A DNA stretch of 64,000 bases from Thiorhodovibrio litoralis. Lineage in GTDB: Bacteria > Pseudomonadota > Gammaproteobacteria > Chromatiales > Chromatiaceae. The notes beneath the pieces are model-generated. The model was not told the origin of the DNA. It saw nothing but the letters and a program-made list of their open reading frames with translations, and searched no databases. Every line of letters starts with the position of its first letter. Position 1 is the stretch's first letter. Below, piece by piece: positions 44,006 through 52,214 of the stretch. The stretch is taken from assembly GCF_033954455.1 (NCBI RefSeq), contig NZ_CP121473.1, positions 2,032,501-2,096,500 on the forward strand. Reading direction: 5' to 3'. A program made the translations under genes and the position numbers.

Positions 44006-44248
44006 TCAGGCCATCACGTCAAGCAGGGTACCAACCATCTCATCGGCGGTGCGAATCACGCTTGCCGATGCCTCGGTCGAGCGCTCCCCAACGCCAAGAT
44101 TGACCATCGGTGTGGCTAGGTCGCTGCTCCCGCCGTTCGCCGTGGTCTGCTGGGCAATATCGCTCGCCGCGTTTGTCACCATCTGATAGCCGCGCTGCAT
44201 GCCGGTCAAGCCAGCACCCATCAGCCCAACACTGGTATCGCCGCCCAT
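44006..44248 (-). CDS. Small protein resembling flagellar rod/hook-type tails (80 aa)
   Basis: An 80-residue protein with a strong ribosome-binding site (GGAGGAAAC directly before ATG), so very likely real. It begins GLMGAGLTGMQRGYQMVTNAASDIAQQTT and ends STEASASVIRTADEMVGTLLDVMA. These two ends resemble the N-terminal 'GMQ...ANNIAN'-type helix and the C-terminal helix of flagellar rod/hook family proteins joined without the middle. No other flagellar gene is near. It is also possible that this is a family of small secreted or regulatory proteins. The function is unknown. Confidence 0.6.
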   Translation of the reverse strand: MGGDTSVGLMGAGLTGMQRGYQMVTNAASDIAQQTTANGGSSDLATPMVNLGVGERSTEASASVIRTADEMVGTLLDVMA

Positions 44249-44295
44249 GTTTCCTCCACCTCGCTTATTCCAGCCCGAGTCTTAATGGATGTTTT

Positions 44296-44324
44296 GCGTG
44301 AAAGCGACTGTGGCGCATTCACGC
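44296..44324. repeat. Inverted repeat GCGTGAA-N15-TTCACGC
   Basis: Two exact 7-nt arms are separated by 15 nt in the 282-nt gap between the small rod-like gene (minus) and the DUF47 gene (plus). There is no T-run, so a regulator binding site is more likely than a terminator. No other element stands out in this gap. Confidence 0.35.
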
Positions 44325-44530
44325 TGGAGCCAAATTTCCTATTGGATGCCCTTTAAGTGTAGTTCCCCGGGGGCGAGCGCAACGCCAGTGCCGCAAGGAA
44401 ATGCGAACCCGATCACAGAATTTCCGCCCGCTTTCCGCCCCCTTTCCGCCCGGAGTAGCTGTTTGCCAGCCAACATAATCGGCTATCCTGCTCAAGCCCG
44501 GCCCGCTCACGACACAGGAGATCCTTGTCC

Positions 44531-45211
44531 ATGCAAGCCATTCCACCACTCTCGGCGCTCTTTGCGCGATCTCCGTTCAAGCCCATGCGGCAGCACATGG
44601 CTGTAGTCCATGATTGCGTGGGTCTGGTTCCCGGGCTGTTCGAGGCGCTGATCGACGGCGATGCGGCGGCGCTGCTGGCCGCGCGCGAGGCAATTGACGC
44701 CAAGGAGAGTGAGGCGGATGCCATCAAGAACGATGTGCGCTTGCACTTGCCCAAGAGCCTGTTTCTGCCGGTCGACCGACGCGACCTGCTGGCCATCCTG
44801 GAGGTGCAGGACAGCATCGCCGATGTGTCCCAGGATATCGCCGGGCTTTTGACCCAGCGCGAACTGAAGGTGTTGGAGAGCATGCGCGTGGGCCTGCGGG
44901 AGCTGGTCCAGCGCTGTGTTGAGGCCTGTGGTCAGGCGCGGGCTATTATCGATGAGCTTGACGAGCTGATCGAGACCGGCTTTCGTGGACCGGAGGCTGC
45001 GCGGGTGGAGGCAATGATTGCGCAGTTGAATCAGACCGAAACCGAAACCGACGCACTTGGAACCCGCCTGCTGCAAACACTTTTTCAGCACGAGCAAACC
45101 ATGGACCCGGTATCGGTGATGCTGTGGTACCAATTGATCCAATGGATCGGCAATCTGGCGGATAATGCCGAGAAGGTGGGGGACCGCCTGCTGCTGCTGA
45201 TCGCACGCTGA
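44531..45211 (+). CDS. DUF47/PhoU-like protein partnered with Pit transporter
   Basis: A 226-residue member of the DUF47 family (TIGR00153), all-helical and PhoU-related. SPFKPMRQHMAVVHDCVGLV at the N-terminus and KSLFLPVDRRDLLAILEVQDSIADVSQDIAG in the middle, with its conserved acidic metal-site residues, are the family marks. The ATG at 44531 is preferred; a TTG at 44525 is nearer to the AGGAG but would add only two residues. DUF47 genes usually precede pit genes and are thought to regulate their phosphate flux; pit starts 104 nt downstream. PhoB control is plausible given phoBR nearby. Confidence 0.9.
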   Translation: MQAIPPLSALFARSPFKPMRQHMAVVHDCVGLVPGLFEALIDGDAAALLAAREAIDAKESEADAIKNDVRLHLPKSLFLPVDRRDLLAILEVQDSIADVSQDIAGLLTQRELKVLESMRVGLRELVQRCVEACGQARAIIDELDELIETGFRGPEAARVEAMIAQLNQTETETDALGTRLLQTLFQHEQTMDPVSVMLWYQLIQWIGNLADNAEKVGDRLLLLIAR

Positions 45212-45315
45212 TGTCGTCTCTAACCGCAATCGCCGGCTGCTTTGCTAGCTGGTCGCTGGCTGGCTCATCTGGCCGCCGCGTCTGTCTCCGCATGTGACTG
45301 GGTTCTAAAACAACC

Positions 45316-46581
45316 ATGGAAATCATCGCCACCCACGGCACCCTCTTTCTCGTCCTTGCCATTGTCTTCGGGCTCTACATGACCTGGGGGATTGGCGCCA
45401 ACGATGTCGCCAATGCCATGGGCACCTCGGTCGGCTCCGGGGCCATCAGCATCCGGCAGGCAATTCTCATCGCGGCGATTTTTGAGTTTGCCGGGGCTCT
45501 GATCGCGGGTGGCAATGTGACCGCGACCATCCGCAAGGGCATTATCGATCCCGGACCCATCGCCCAGACGCCCGAGTTGCTGGTCTACGGCATGCTCGCG
45601 GCGCTGCTCGCCGCCGCCATCTGGCTGATGATCGCGACCAGCCGTGGCTGGCCGGTGTCGACCAGCCATACCATTGTCGGCGCCATTGTTGGCTTTGGCG
45701 TGGCAGGTATTGGTGTCGATGCGGTGCAGTGGGCGGCTATCGGGCAGATTGCCATCAGTTGGATTCTCTCCCCACTGCTAGGCGGACTCATCGCCTGGCT
45801 GCTGATGCTGAGCATTCGCGAGCTGATCTTTACCAGCGACAATCCCTTCTTGAGTGCCAAGCGCTGGGGGCCGTTTTACCTGTTTCTGGTCGGCTGGGTC
45901 GTCAGCCTGGTCTCCCTGTTCAAGGGACTCAAGCATCTCGATCTGCATCTGACCAACCTCCAAAGCCTGATGGTCGCCACGGTGATCGGTCTGCTGGTCG
46001 CCATCGCCGGCAAGCTGATGATCGATCGGGTGCAACCCAACGTCTCGGCTGATCGTGACTTCCATTTCGCCAGTGTCGAGCGCGTCTTTGCACCCATGAT
46101 GCTCTTTACCGCTTGTGCGATGGCCTTTGCCCATGGCTCCAACGACGTGGCCAATGGTATCGGGCCGATGGCGGCCGTGGTCTCGATTGTGCAAAGTGGC
46201 GGTCAAGTCGGGCAAGAATCGGCGCTGCCACTGTGGATTCTGGGGCTTGGTGGGATTGGCATTGTGGTCGGCCTGGCAACCATGGGCTATCGGGTGATGC
46301 AGACCATCGGCGTGCGCATTACCGAGCTGACCCCGACGCGCGGCTACTGTGCCACCCTGGCGGCGGCCGCCACCGTGGTGCTGGCCTCAAAAACCGGGCT
46401 GCCGGTGTCGACTACCCATATCGCGGTCGGTGCCGTAATGGGGGTCGGACTGGCGCGTGGCATCGGCGCGCTGGACATGCGGGTGATTGGCAATATTTTC
46501 GTGTCCTGGCTGGTGACCCTGCCGGCCGGTGCCCTGCTGGCGGCGATCTTCTTCTTCATCTTTAAGGCGATTTTCGGTTGA
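45316..46581 (+). CDS. pitA: Low-affinity inorganic phosphate transporter
   Basis: A 421-residue PiT-family permease with about ten membrane helices. Both PiT signature repeats are present: WGIGANDVANAMGTSVGSGA in the N-terminal half and AHGSNDVANGIGPMAAVVSI in the C-terminal half. A cytoplasmic loop lies between. It carries phosphate as a metal-phosphate complex or with H+/Na+. It pairs with the DUF47 protein before it. The length is shorter than E. coli PitA (499) but typical of this DUF47-linked group. Confidence 0.93.
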   Translation: MEIIATHGTLFLVLAIVFGLYMTWGIGANDVANAMGTSVGSGAISIRQAILIAAIFEFAGALIAGGNVTATIRKGIIDPGPIAQTPELLVYGMLAALLAAAIWLMIATSRGWPVSTSHTIVGAIVGFGVAGIGVDAVQWAAIGQIAISWILSPLLGGLIAWLLMLSIRELIFTSDNPFLSAKRWGPFYLFLVGWVVSLVSLFKGLKHLDLHLTNLQSLMVATVIGLLVAIAGKLMIDRVQPNVSADRDFHFASVERVFAPMMLFTACAMAFAHGSNDVANGIGPMAAVVSIVQSGGQVGQESALPLWILGLGGIGIVVGLATMGYRVMQTIGVRITELTPTRGYCATLAAAATVVLASKTGLPVSTTHIAVGAVMGVGLARGIGALDMRVIGNIFVSWLVTLPAGALLAAIFFFIFKAIFG

Positions 46582-46641
46582 AGCCAAGCCGCAGTCCAAC
46601 CGCTTGCGCTCAGGCCCGCTTGATCCGGGAGGGGCTTACCC

Positions 46642-47400
46642 TTGCCCGCTAGCCCGCAGACGGCCTCTGAGCATAAGTCCGGGTGTCGCGTCACATCCCT
46701 GCCGGGCCTGCTGCTCGAGCCGGTGACCGAGGTGCGCGTGGTCCGCGAGGTGCCGCTCGCCCAAGCGGTTCGCTTCAGCCAGATTATCGTGACCGGCCCT
46801 CCGGGTGCGGGCAAATCCACGCTGGTGCGTCAGCTCGGCGGCTGGCCGGAGGAAGGTTTTGTCGACCTGACCCGGCGCGGCTGGTGGCGGGCGGAAACCC
46901 TGGCCATGCGGCCCCGGGAAGTGCATCTGGGCTTACCCTTCTTGGGCCATCAAGCTGCCATAGCGTTGTTCGACGATGCCTGGCAGCGCGACTGGAAGAC
47001 CCTGGTGCTCGATCCGTCGCGGGTGCAGCTGCCGCGCCCCAAGCGCCATTTGTTTTCCGTCGACTGGCTGGGGCGCTTCGTCTTTGAGTTCCTGCTGCCG
47101 CCGCCCGAGCGCATCTACGCTGATCGCTGCGTGCGAGCCCGGGAAGGGACGCATCCGGTGGATGAACGCATCGACCTTGAGCAGATCCGCACCCAGGTCG
47201 CCCTCTACTGCGCCGTCCTGGCGCTGTTTCACAGACACGGCATGCAGGTCTATGTGCGGCAGCGGCTTCTTGGTCGACCGCTGCGGTTGTGCGGCCATTC
47301 AGGCGATCAAGCAGGCGATCAAGCAGGCGACCAGTCAGATGGCCAATCAGGCGATCAGGCTGGCGCCCAATCAATCAGGAGCGACCATGCTCGCGCCTGA
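46642..47400 (+). CDS. P-loop NTPase of the phosphatase/PstS-like operon
   Basis: A 252-residue protein with Walker A TGPPGAGKSTLV at about residues 51-62. I use the TTG at 46642 because GGAGGGG lies 7 nt upstream; no good ATG precedes the P-loop. The middle is rich in aromatic and basic residues (DLTRRGWWRAETLAMRPREV) and the C-terminus is a GDQAGDQ-type low-complexity stretch from a 12-bp tandem DNA repeat. No sensor or kinase-family motif is recognised, so a small-molecule kinase or regulatory ATPase is possible. The stop overlaps the next gene by 14 nt. Confidence 0.7.
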   Translation: MPASPQTASEHKSGCRVTSLPGLLLEPVTEVRVVREVPLAQAVRFSQIIVTGPPGAGKSTLVRQLGGWPEEGFVDLTRRGWWRAETLAMRPREVHLGLPFLGHQAAIALFDDAWQRDWKTLVLDPSRVQLPRPKRHLFSVDWLGRFVFEFLLPPPERIYADRCVRAREGTHPVDERIDLEQIRTQVALYCAVLALFHRHGMQVYVRQRLLGRPLRLCGHSGDQAGDQAGDQSDGQSGDQAGAQSIRSDHARA

Positions 47401-48919
47401 AGCCAGCAATAAATTTCTACGCTTCTTCTATGAGCTGATTCAGGACATGGAAGACAGCGATGAACAGGCGCTTGAGGCCGTCCTGCCCCTCGGTGAGAAA
47501 AAGATCCGCGTGCCCGAGCCCAAAGTGCCGCTGCAAATCCACCTCGGCGGCGAGGATGGCTGCACCCTGGAGCTCAGCCCGGAAATCGTCGTCACGGCCG
47601 ATGGGCAGTTTGTCCATAACGGGCAGTATTTGCTGTTTGACCCAGCGCGGTTTTTCTCCTCCGTCAGCGGCTTTTTGCGCTTGCGGCGGGGCGCCTCGCT
47701 CACCCTGGGGCGCAAGAACCCGGCTCAGCAGCAACTGCTCGACTACCCCGATGGCGTGGCCGACAAGCACCTGCGGCTGAAGCTGAACGAAAAAGGGCTG
47801 TCGTTCAAGAACCGCGCGCCGAGCCGGGGCGTGAGCATCGCGCCGCTGACTGATCGTCAGTCCATCAAGCGCATGGCGCGATGGCGCCAAGACAAGCTCA
47901 GGGCGCTCGCCGATCTGCTGCAGGCGCCGATCGAGGAGCCCCCGCGCGCGGCCGCGCTCGACTTGCTCGAGCAGGTGATTGCGATCATGCGCTGCGAGCC
48001 CCATCGGTTGGCCGGCCGCGACGACCGCCCCGGCAGTGTCTTGCGCCTGCCAAGCCAGGCGATTCCGATCATCGTCGGCGACCTGCATGCCTGCATCGAC
48101 AACCTGCTGGTGGTGCTGACCCAAAACGACTTTCTCGACGCGCTCACGCAGGGCCGCGCGGTGCTGATCCTGCTCGGCGACGCCGCACATCCCGACGAGC
48201 CAGGTCGGGAAGCCGAGATGGAAACCTCCATCTGGCTGATGGATTTGATCTTTCGCCTCAAGGTGCGGTTTCCGGATCGGGTGTTCTATCTGCGCGGCAA
48301 TCACGACAGCTTTGCCGAGGATATTGCCAAGGGCGGCGTCCCGCAGGGGCTGGTGTGGGAGCAGGCGCTGCACGACAAGCGCGGCAAGCGCTACCGCGAT
48401 GCAATGCACCGCCTCTACAACCGGCTACCCTACATCGCCTACTCGGCGGATTACATCTGCTGCCATGCCGGCGCGCCGACCATGAAATATTCGCGCGCGG
48501 ACCTGATTAATGCCCGCCGCAAGCCGAAGCTCCAGCTCCAGCTTACCCGGCTGCGTCCGCGCCATTCCAATAAGCCCGACGGTTATGGCGCCAGCGATGT
48601 GCGTCGGCTGCGCAAGCATCTCGACGTGACCGCGCAGACGCCCTTCATCGTCGGCCATACGCCGCGCTCGGCCGACGAGGCGGTGTGGAGCGACGCCGGT
48701 GGCATCAAGCAGCATTTCGTGCTGTTTGGCGCGAATCCCAATAAAGTCGGCGTGCTCACCCGCTCAGGCGCAGAGATGCTGCCGCTGACCTATCCCGTCG
48801 AGCCGCTGATGGCAGTGTATAACCGGTTAGTGCGCACCGGCCGCTTTGAAGCCGCGATGGGCGACTGCGACGACAATCACCTAGAAGAGACCCTGCCCGA
48901 CCATCAGGAGGAACCATGA
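47387..48919 (+). CDS. PPP-type metallophosphatase with FHA-like N-terminal domain
   Basis: A 510-residue protein starting at the ATG 47387, with AGGAG 5 nt upstream; the frame open further back is shadow of the preceding gene. The C-terminal half is a PPP/calcineurin-like phosphatase: GDLHA (231-235), ILLGDAAH (GDxxD degenerate, 261-268), RGNHD (303-307), CCHAGAP and VGHTPRS supply the two-metal site. Residues about 70-155 resemble an FHA domain: LTLGRKNPAQQQ, then DKHLRLKLNEKGLSFKNRAP, where FHA has GR, S-x-x-H and NG motifs. It may dephosphorylate proteins or nucleotides in phosphate sensing; this is inference. It overlaps both neighbours. Confidence 0.72.
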   Translation: MLAPEASNKFLRFFYELIQDMEDSDEQALEAVLPLGEKKIRVPEPKVPLQIHLGGEDGCTLELSPEIVVTADGQFVHNGQYLLFDPARFFSSVSGFLRLRRGASLTLGRKNPAQQQLLDYPDGVADKHLRLKLNEKGLSFKNRAPSRGVSIAPLTDRQSIKRMARWRQDKLRALADLLQAPIEEPPRAAALDLLEQVIAIMRCEPHRLAGRDDRPGSVLRLPSQAIPIIVGDLHACIDNLLVVLTQNDFLDALTQGRAVLILLGDAAHPDEPGREAEMETSIWLMDLIFRLKVRFPDRVFYLRGNHDSFAEDIAKGGVPQGLVWEQALHDKRGKRYRDAMHRLYNRLPYIAYSADYICCHAGAPTMKYSRADLINARRKPKLQLQLTRLRPRHSNKPDGYGASDVRRLRKHLDVTAQTPFIVGHTPRSADEAVWSDAGGIKQHFVLFGANPNKVGVLTRSGAEMLPLTYPVEPLMAVYNRLVRTGRFEAAMGDCDDNHLEETLPDHQEEP

Positions 48920-49959
48920 GACCCACCCGCCTACCCATGCTGCTGGCGCTGTTCACCATGACGGCGCTGCCCGGCGCATTCTGCCAGGCGCGCGATTATC
49001 CCTGGGCGGTTGGCTCCTCGACCGTGTTTCCGTTCGCGACTGTCGTGGCCGAACAGGTGGGGCAGGATCAAGACTTCAAAACGCCGCGGATCGAGGCCTG
49101 GGGCAGCGGCGGCGGGGCCAAGCTCTTTTGTCACGGCCTCGGTGCCGACGAGGTCGATGTCGCACTCATGTCTCGCGAGATGACGCCTGAGGAGCTGTCC
49201 TGGTGCCAGACGCACGGCGTCGGCGAGTTGCTACAGCTACGCTTTGGCAGCGACGGGATCACCTTGGTCACGCCCGGGGATCTGTCGCTCGAGCTGAGCC
49301 GAGAAGACCTCTATCTGGCCCTGGCGCGCGAGGTGCCGGACCCAGCCGATACCGATGCCGATACCGGGACCTTGATCGAAAACCCCTATCAGCGCTGGAA
49401 TCAGATCAACCCCGCCTTGCCTGAGGCGCCAATCCAGGTCTACGGCCCGCCACCCACCTCCGGCACTTACGATCTGCTGATCAAGCTCGCGCTCGAGCCG
49501 GGATGCCGCCGCGTCCCGCAGCTCAGCGCGCTCGAGTCCAGTGACCCCGAGCGTTTCCGCACCGCCTGCGGCGCCATCCGCGAAGACGGTCAGTATGTCG
49601 CATCGGGCGAGAACGACAATCTGATCGTGCGCAAAGTGGCCGGCTCAAACGCAGCGGTCGGGATTCTTGGCTTTAGTTACTACGACCAGAACCGCGACCA
49701 GCTCAACGCCGCCACCATCGACGGCATCGCCCCAGACTTAGACAGCATCTACACCGGCCACTACCCGCTGTCCCGCCCACTGTTCATCTACGTCAAATCC
49801 GAGCAACTCGCAGGAATACCAGGACTACGCCGCTTTCTCGAAGAACTGCTCAGCCCGGCAGCAGCAGGAGAGGAAGGTTACCTGGTCGACCATGGCCTGG
49901 TCCCACTACCAGAGCAGGAGCGGGCCGACAATGCCCAGCGCATCCGCGCAATGAAGTGA
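48916..49959 (+). CDS. Orphan PstS-like phosphate-binding protein
   Basis: A 347-residue periplasmic solute-binding protein of the PstS family. A signal peptide (LLALFTMTALPGAFCQA) is followed by the phosphate-binding WAVGSSTVFPFATVVAEQ and GSGGGAKLFCHGLG segments and DVALMSREM, the typical Ser/Thr/Arg-lined ligand site. The SGTYDLLIKLAL segment is also family-like. Its ATG overlaps the phosphatase stop (ATGA) and has an AGGAGG site. No pstC, pstA or pstB follows. So it either serves a transporter elsewhere or acts as a sensor with the operon's phosphatase and NTPase (inference). Confidence 0.88.
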   Translation: MRPTRLPMLLALFTMTALPGAFCQARDYPWAVGSSTVFPFATVVAEQVGQDQDFKTPRIEAWGSGGGAKLFCHGLGADEVDVALMSREMTPEELSWCQTHGVGELLQLRFGSDGITLVTPGDLSLELSREDLYLALAREVPDPADTDADTGTLIENPYQRWNQINPALPEAPIQVYGPPPTSGTYDLLIKLALEPGCRRVPQLSALESSDPERFRTACGAIREDGQYVASGENDNLIVRKVAGSNAAVGILGFSYYDQNRDQLNAATIDGIAPDLDSIYTGHYPLSRPLFIYVKSEQLAGIPGLRRFLEELLSPAAAGEEGYLVDHGLVPLPEQERADNAQRIRAMK

Positions 49960-49967
49960 GCTGTCCT

Positions 49968-50015
49968 TGGCGATCCCTTCGTCATTGCCAAAACGTGACA
50001 CGCCATCATCAAACG
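49968..50015 (+). pseudogene. Relic of a Phd-type antitoxin gene
   Basis: The stretch GGCGATCCCTTCGTCATTGC and its continuation read G-D-P-F-V-I-A-K-T then a stop, H-A-I-I-K. This matches the GDPFVITKAGRPMVK segment of the intact antitoxin at 55497-55736, including several identical codons, with an internal stop. No start or remaining domain is present. It is a short degenerate trace, possibly of the toxin-antitoxin cassette that occupied this border. Confidence 0.4.
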
Positions 50016-50030
50016 CTCTGAAAAAGCAAT

Positions 50031-50270
50031 TCAAGCGGCACATTGCAGCAAATTGACAAAGTCTCTTCCCGATGTCACCGGGGGAAGTGGCTTGTTATCT
50101 GCTTTGTACAGCGTGATGATTTCTTCAACGAGTTGGCATAATGTTTCAAACGTTTGCTGTTCATCATCGCCATGACAGCCACCATACATTAAACCAGGAC
50201 AGCTTCCGATATAGCACTGATCTTCTTCTGACCACTCAACAATCTTGGCATAGCGGGCGCTATCTTTCAT
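50031..50270 (-). CDS. hicB: HicB-family antitoxin
   Basis: A 79-residue HicB antitoxin with the partially degraded RNase-H-like fold: YAKIVEWSEEDQCYIGSCPGL, GGCHGDDEQQTFETLCQLVEEIITLY. It overlaps the upstream hicA stop by 4 nt in the usual toxin-first order. The C-terminus is short and no ribbon-helix-helix or HTH domain is visible, so autoregulation may be weak. HicB neutralises the HicA mRNA interferase. Confidence 0.88.
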   Translation of the reverse strand: MKDSARYAKIVEWSEEDQCYIGSCPGLMYGGCHGDDEQQTFETLCQLVEEIITLYKADNKPLPPVTSGRDFVNLLQCAA

Positions 50271-50464
50271 CTCTTTGAATCCTCGATGGCTTTTTCGACG
50301 GCTCTCACCAAATAGCGTTTGGCGTCGTCTCCGGGCTTGCCCGGCAAGGTCATTGGCTTTGCCACATTAGGATGAACATAATTGCGATGACTTCCCTTGC
50401 CACCCCGATTGCAAAACCCGGCTTTTTCGAGCTGCGCTGCTAATTCACGAATTTTCGGTGGCAT
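50267..50464 (-). CDS. hicA: HicA-family mRNA interferase toxin
   Basis: A 65-residue HicA toxin with a double-stranded-RNA-binding-like fold. The catalytic histidine H26 sits in GGKGSHRNYVHP, the family signature. It precedes and overlaps hicB by 4 nt. HicA cleaves mRNA to stop growth. This is the first of several toxin-antitoxin modules in the 50-64 kb accessory region. Confidence 0.9.
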   Translation of the reverse strand: MPPKIRELAAQLEKAGFCNRGGKGSHRNYVHPNVAKPMTLPGKPGDDAKRYLVRAVEKAIEDSKR

Positions 50465-50568
50465 TGCATATTGTTTCCTCGATCAGTCGGCGGACGTTAG
50501 TTTGCAGGTCATCTTGCCGATGTGTAAAGACTCGTGAGACCCGGCAGCTTGGCGGTCATTCGTCAGTT

Positions 50569-50904
50569 TCAGTGCAATGCCGCGAGCGCCGCCTCGGGAG
50601 CTTTGTCCAGGACGGTGAGCAGGGATTTGGCCGCACCTGTGGGGCAACGCTTGCCCTGCTCCCAGTTGCGGATCGTCTCCAGCGGAACGTCAATGCGTTC
50701 GGCGAAGGCCGCCTGACTCAACCCGAGACGCTTGCGCACCCGGCGCGCGAACTTGGCCGCATCCAGCATGGCGTCTGCTTCATCGGCCTCAATGTGCTGG
50801 GCAATAGCATCCTCGCTGGTGGCATCCACCCGCGCTGGATCGATGGGTCCCGGCAGCATCGCCGCTGGGGCTGCGGGATCAAGTGTCATGCGCACAGTGG
50901 TCAT
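50569..50904 (-). CDS. HTH antitoxin of the BrnT cassette, copy 1
   Basis: A 111-residue antitoxin with an XRE-type helix-turn-helix: RKRLGLSQAAFAERIDVPLE then TIRNWEQGKR (about residues 57-87). The N-terminal region (about 1-50) is acidic and Pro/Ala-rich, likely the toxin-binding part. It differs from copy 2 at two residues only (P20 versus R, R54 versus C). Its partner toxin in this copy is disrupted, so it is an orphan, though it could still bind the promoter of the intact copy or neutralise its toxin. Confidence 0.78.
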   Translation of the reverse strand: MTTVRMTLDPAAPAAMLPGPIDPARVDATSEDAIAQHIEADEADAMLDAAKFARRVRKRLGLSQAAFAERIDVPLETIRNWEQGKRCPTGAAKSLLTVLDKAPEAALAALH

Positions 50905-51127
50905 AGTGCTGGCTCTCGCGTCAGTTAGCTTTTTGGGCCGAGATGATGCGGATGACGTCCTGTCTGGGAGTGTAGACCACCACGAACAAGCGCTTTTCGA
51001 TTCAGCCCATCAGCTGGTAGCGTGCTTCACCATAGCTGTGGTGGGTATCGGCCTGAATCAGGCGATCCGGGTCGAGGAAGGCTCTGGCTGCGTACGCGAA
51101 GTCGAACCCGCGCTCGCCGAAAGCAGG
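50879..51127 (-). pseudogene. brnT toxin pseudogene, copy 1
   Basis: Equivalent to the intact BrnT gene at 56054-56353, but the codon for Arg in MGRIEQRLFV is TGA here (CGA in the intact copy). There is also one extra base near 51116 relative to the intact copy, and the first codons are missing because homology stops at 51127. The toxin therefore cannot be made from this copy. It follows the same 26-nt overlap with the antitoxin gene as in the intact cassette. Confidence 0.75.
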
Positions 51128-51386
51128 CACAAGTGTAATGAGCCTGGCCGCCGAACGGGAGCTGATTGGAGGGCTGCAGGTGGCCTCTCTAATTTAATGA
51201 TAGGGTGAAAATGCTTGGCCCTTATCCAGGATGGAGCTGAAAAATGATGCAAGTCATTGTTTATTCGTAGCCGACCTGGGGTGAAAGCAATTTTACGAAT
51301 CTATTTTTCATCACAAAATCAAAGCGCTACCGACAGCGCAAATGCCTCACGATCCCGAAAAAAATCGGCAAGTCGAGGTGAACAGG
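51128..51386. other. Non-coding stretch between the repeat and the cytochrome operon
   Basis: No gene is supported here. The sequence is noticeably AT-richer than the surroundings, with runs of A and T and a short CATTGTTTATTCG stretch. It should contain the 3' end of the cytochrome operon transcript (genes come in from the right on the minus strand), but no hairpin followed by a T-run is visible. Confidence 0.5.
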
Positions 51387-52214
51387 TCAAAGGCGCAGCG
51401 TTAGCAGACCAAGATTGATGATTGCAAACACCAGCAGGAAGACACCCAAGCCGATCACGGCATAGCCAGTGGTGAAGAACAGGATTCGCATGGGCCATGG
51501 CGCTGGCGCCACCAACAGGTCATCGAGACGCCCCTCGGCCTCAAGGCGCGCAACCCAAGCCGGATGCTCCTCGCGCATGTGTTCGAGACTAGCGCTGCCC
51601 TCGAACATGGTCGCACTAAACGGAAAGACCCGTGGACGCCAGTGCTCGATAAAGAAGTGGATGGTGAAGATGTGCGCCATGGCCAGCAACGCCTCAATGC
51701 GGTGCACCCACAGGGCAACATTCAGCATCCAGCCTGGCATGTATTCGCTGCTGAGCACCGGGTTGTAGAGCATCAGACCGGTCACGCCGACAATGATCAG
51801 CCCCCACCAAACGGCCCAATAATCGAATTTCTCCCACCAACTCCAGCGGTCGAACTGCGGCGCCCGCCCTAGGCCGAGCATCCAGGCGAGGTGGCGGAAG
51901 AAGTCCTTTAGATCCCGCCATTGGAACATCAGCGTATCCGGGCTCAGCAGAGATTTCGGAAAACGCCTCCAATCCACGCACGCCAGCGTGTAGAGGATGT
52001 GAGCCGCGAAACCCGCCAAGAGCACCAGACCGGTGATCTTGTGCACCTGTAGCACGAACGGATAGCCGCCAAAGGGTGCGGCCAGCAGCTTGCCCCAAGC
52101 GGTCTCGATGAACATCCAGGCGAGCCCGGTCACCGACAAGATCATGAAGGTAATGATTAGCCCCAGATGAAACAGCATCTGCGTCGCCGTGAAGCGTTTG
52201 ACGTGCTCAGCCAT
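51387..52214 (-). CDS. Cytochrome b (FdnI-like membrane subunit)
   Basis: A 275-residue di-haem cytochrome b with four or more membrane helices, similar to formate dehydrogenase gamma (FdnI) and thiosulfate-reductase type subunits. The first helix (MLFHLGLIITFMILSVTGL) and HKITGLVLLAGFAAHILYTL carry histidines for haem. VHRIEALLAMAHIFTIHFFI is the last haem-binding region. I use the ATG at 52214 because GGAGGAGG lies 8 nt upstream. It overlaps the triheme cytochrome gene by 8 nt. It should exchange electrons between quinones and the multihaem partners. Confidence 0.85.
   Translation of the reverse strand: MAEHVKRFTATQMLFHLGLIITFMILSVTGLAWMFIETAWGKLLAAPFGGYPFVLQVHKITGLVLLAGFAAHILYTLACVDWRRFPKSLLSPDTLMFQWRDLKDFFRHLAWMLGLGRAPQFDRWSWWEKFDYWAVWWGLIIVGVTGLMLYNPVLSSEYMPGWMLNVALWVHRIEALLAMAHIFTIHFFIEHWRPRVFPFSATMFEGSASLEHMREEHPAWVARLEAEGRLDDLLVAPAPWPMRILFFTTGYAVIGLGVFLLVFAIINLGLLTLRL

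Larger units (their letters stand above)
50566..51127. repeat. Direct repeat, copy 1 (about 560 bp, BrnT/HTH cassette)
   Basis: The sequence from 50566 is nearly identical to 55741-56301 in the same orientation, with a handful of substitutions and one extra base near the right end of this copy. Sequence outside the borders is unrelated. Both copies carry the HTH antitoxin gene and the start of the toxin gene. They flank a segment of about 4.6 kb. Confidence 0.85.

Noticed and set aside
46976-47386. N-terminal extension of the phosphatase gene
   Set aside because: These codons lie inside the P-loop gene in another frame, are Ser/Cys/Arg-rich, and the ATG at 47387 has its own ribosome site.
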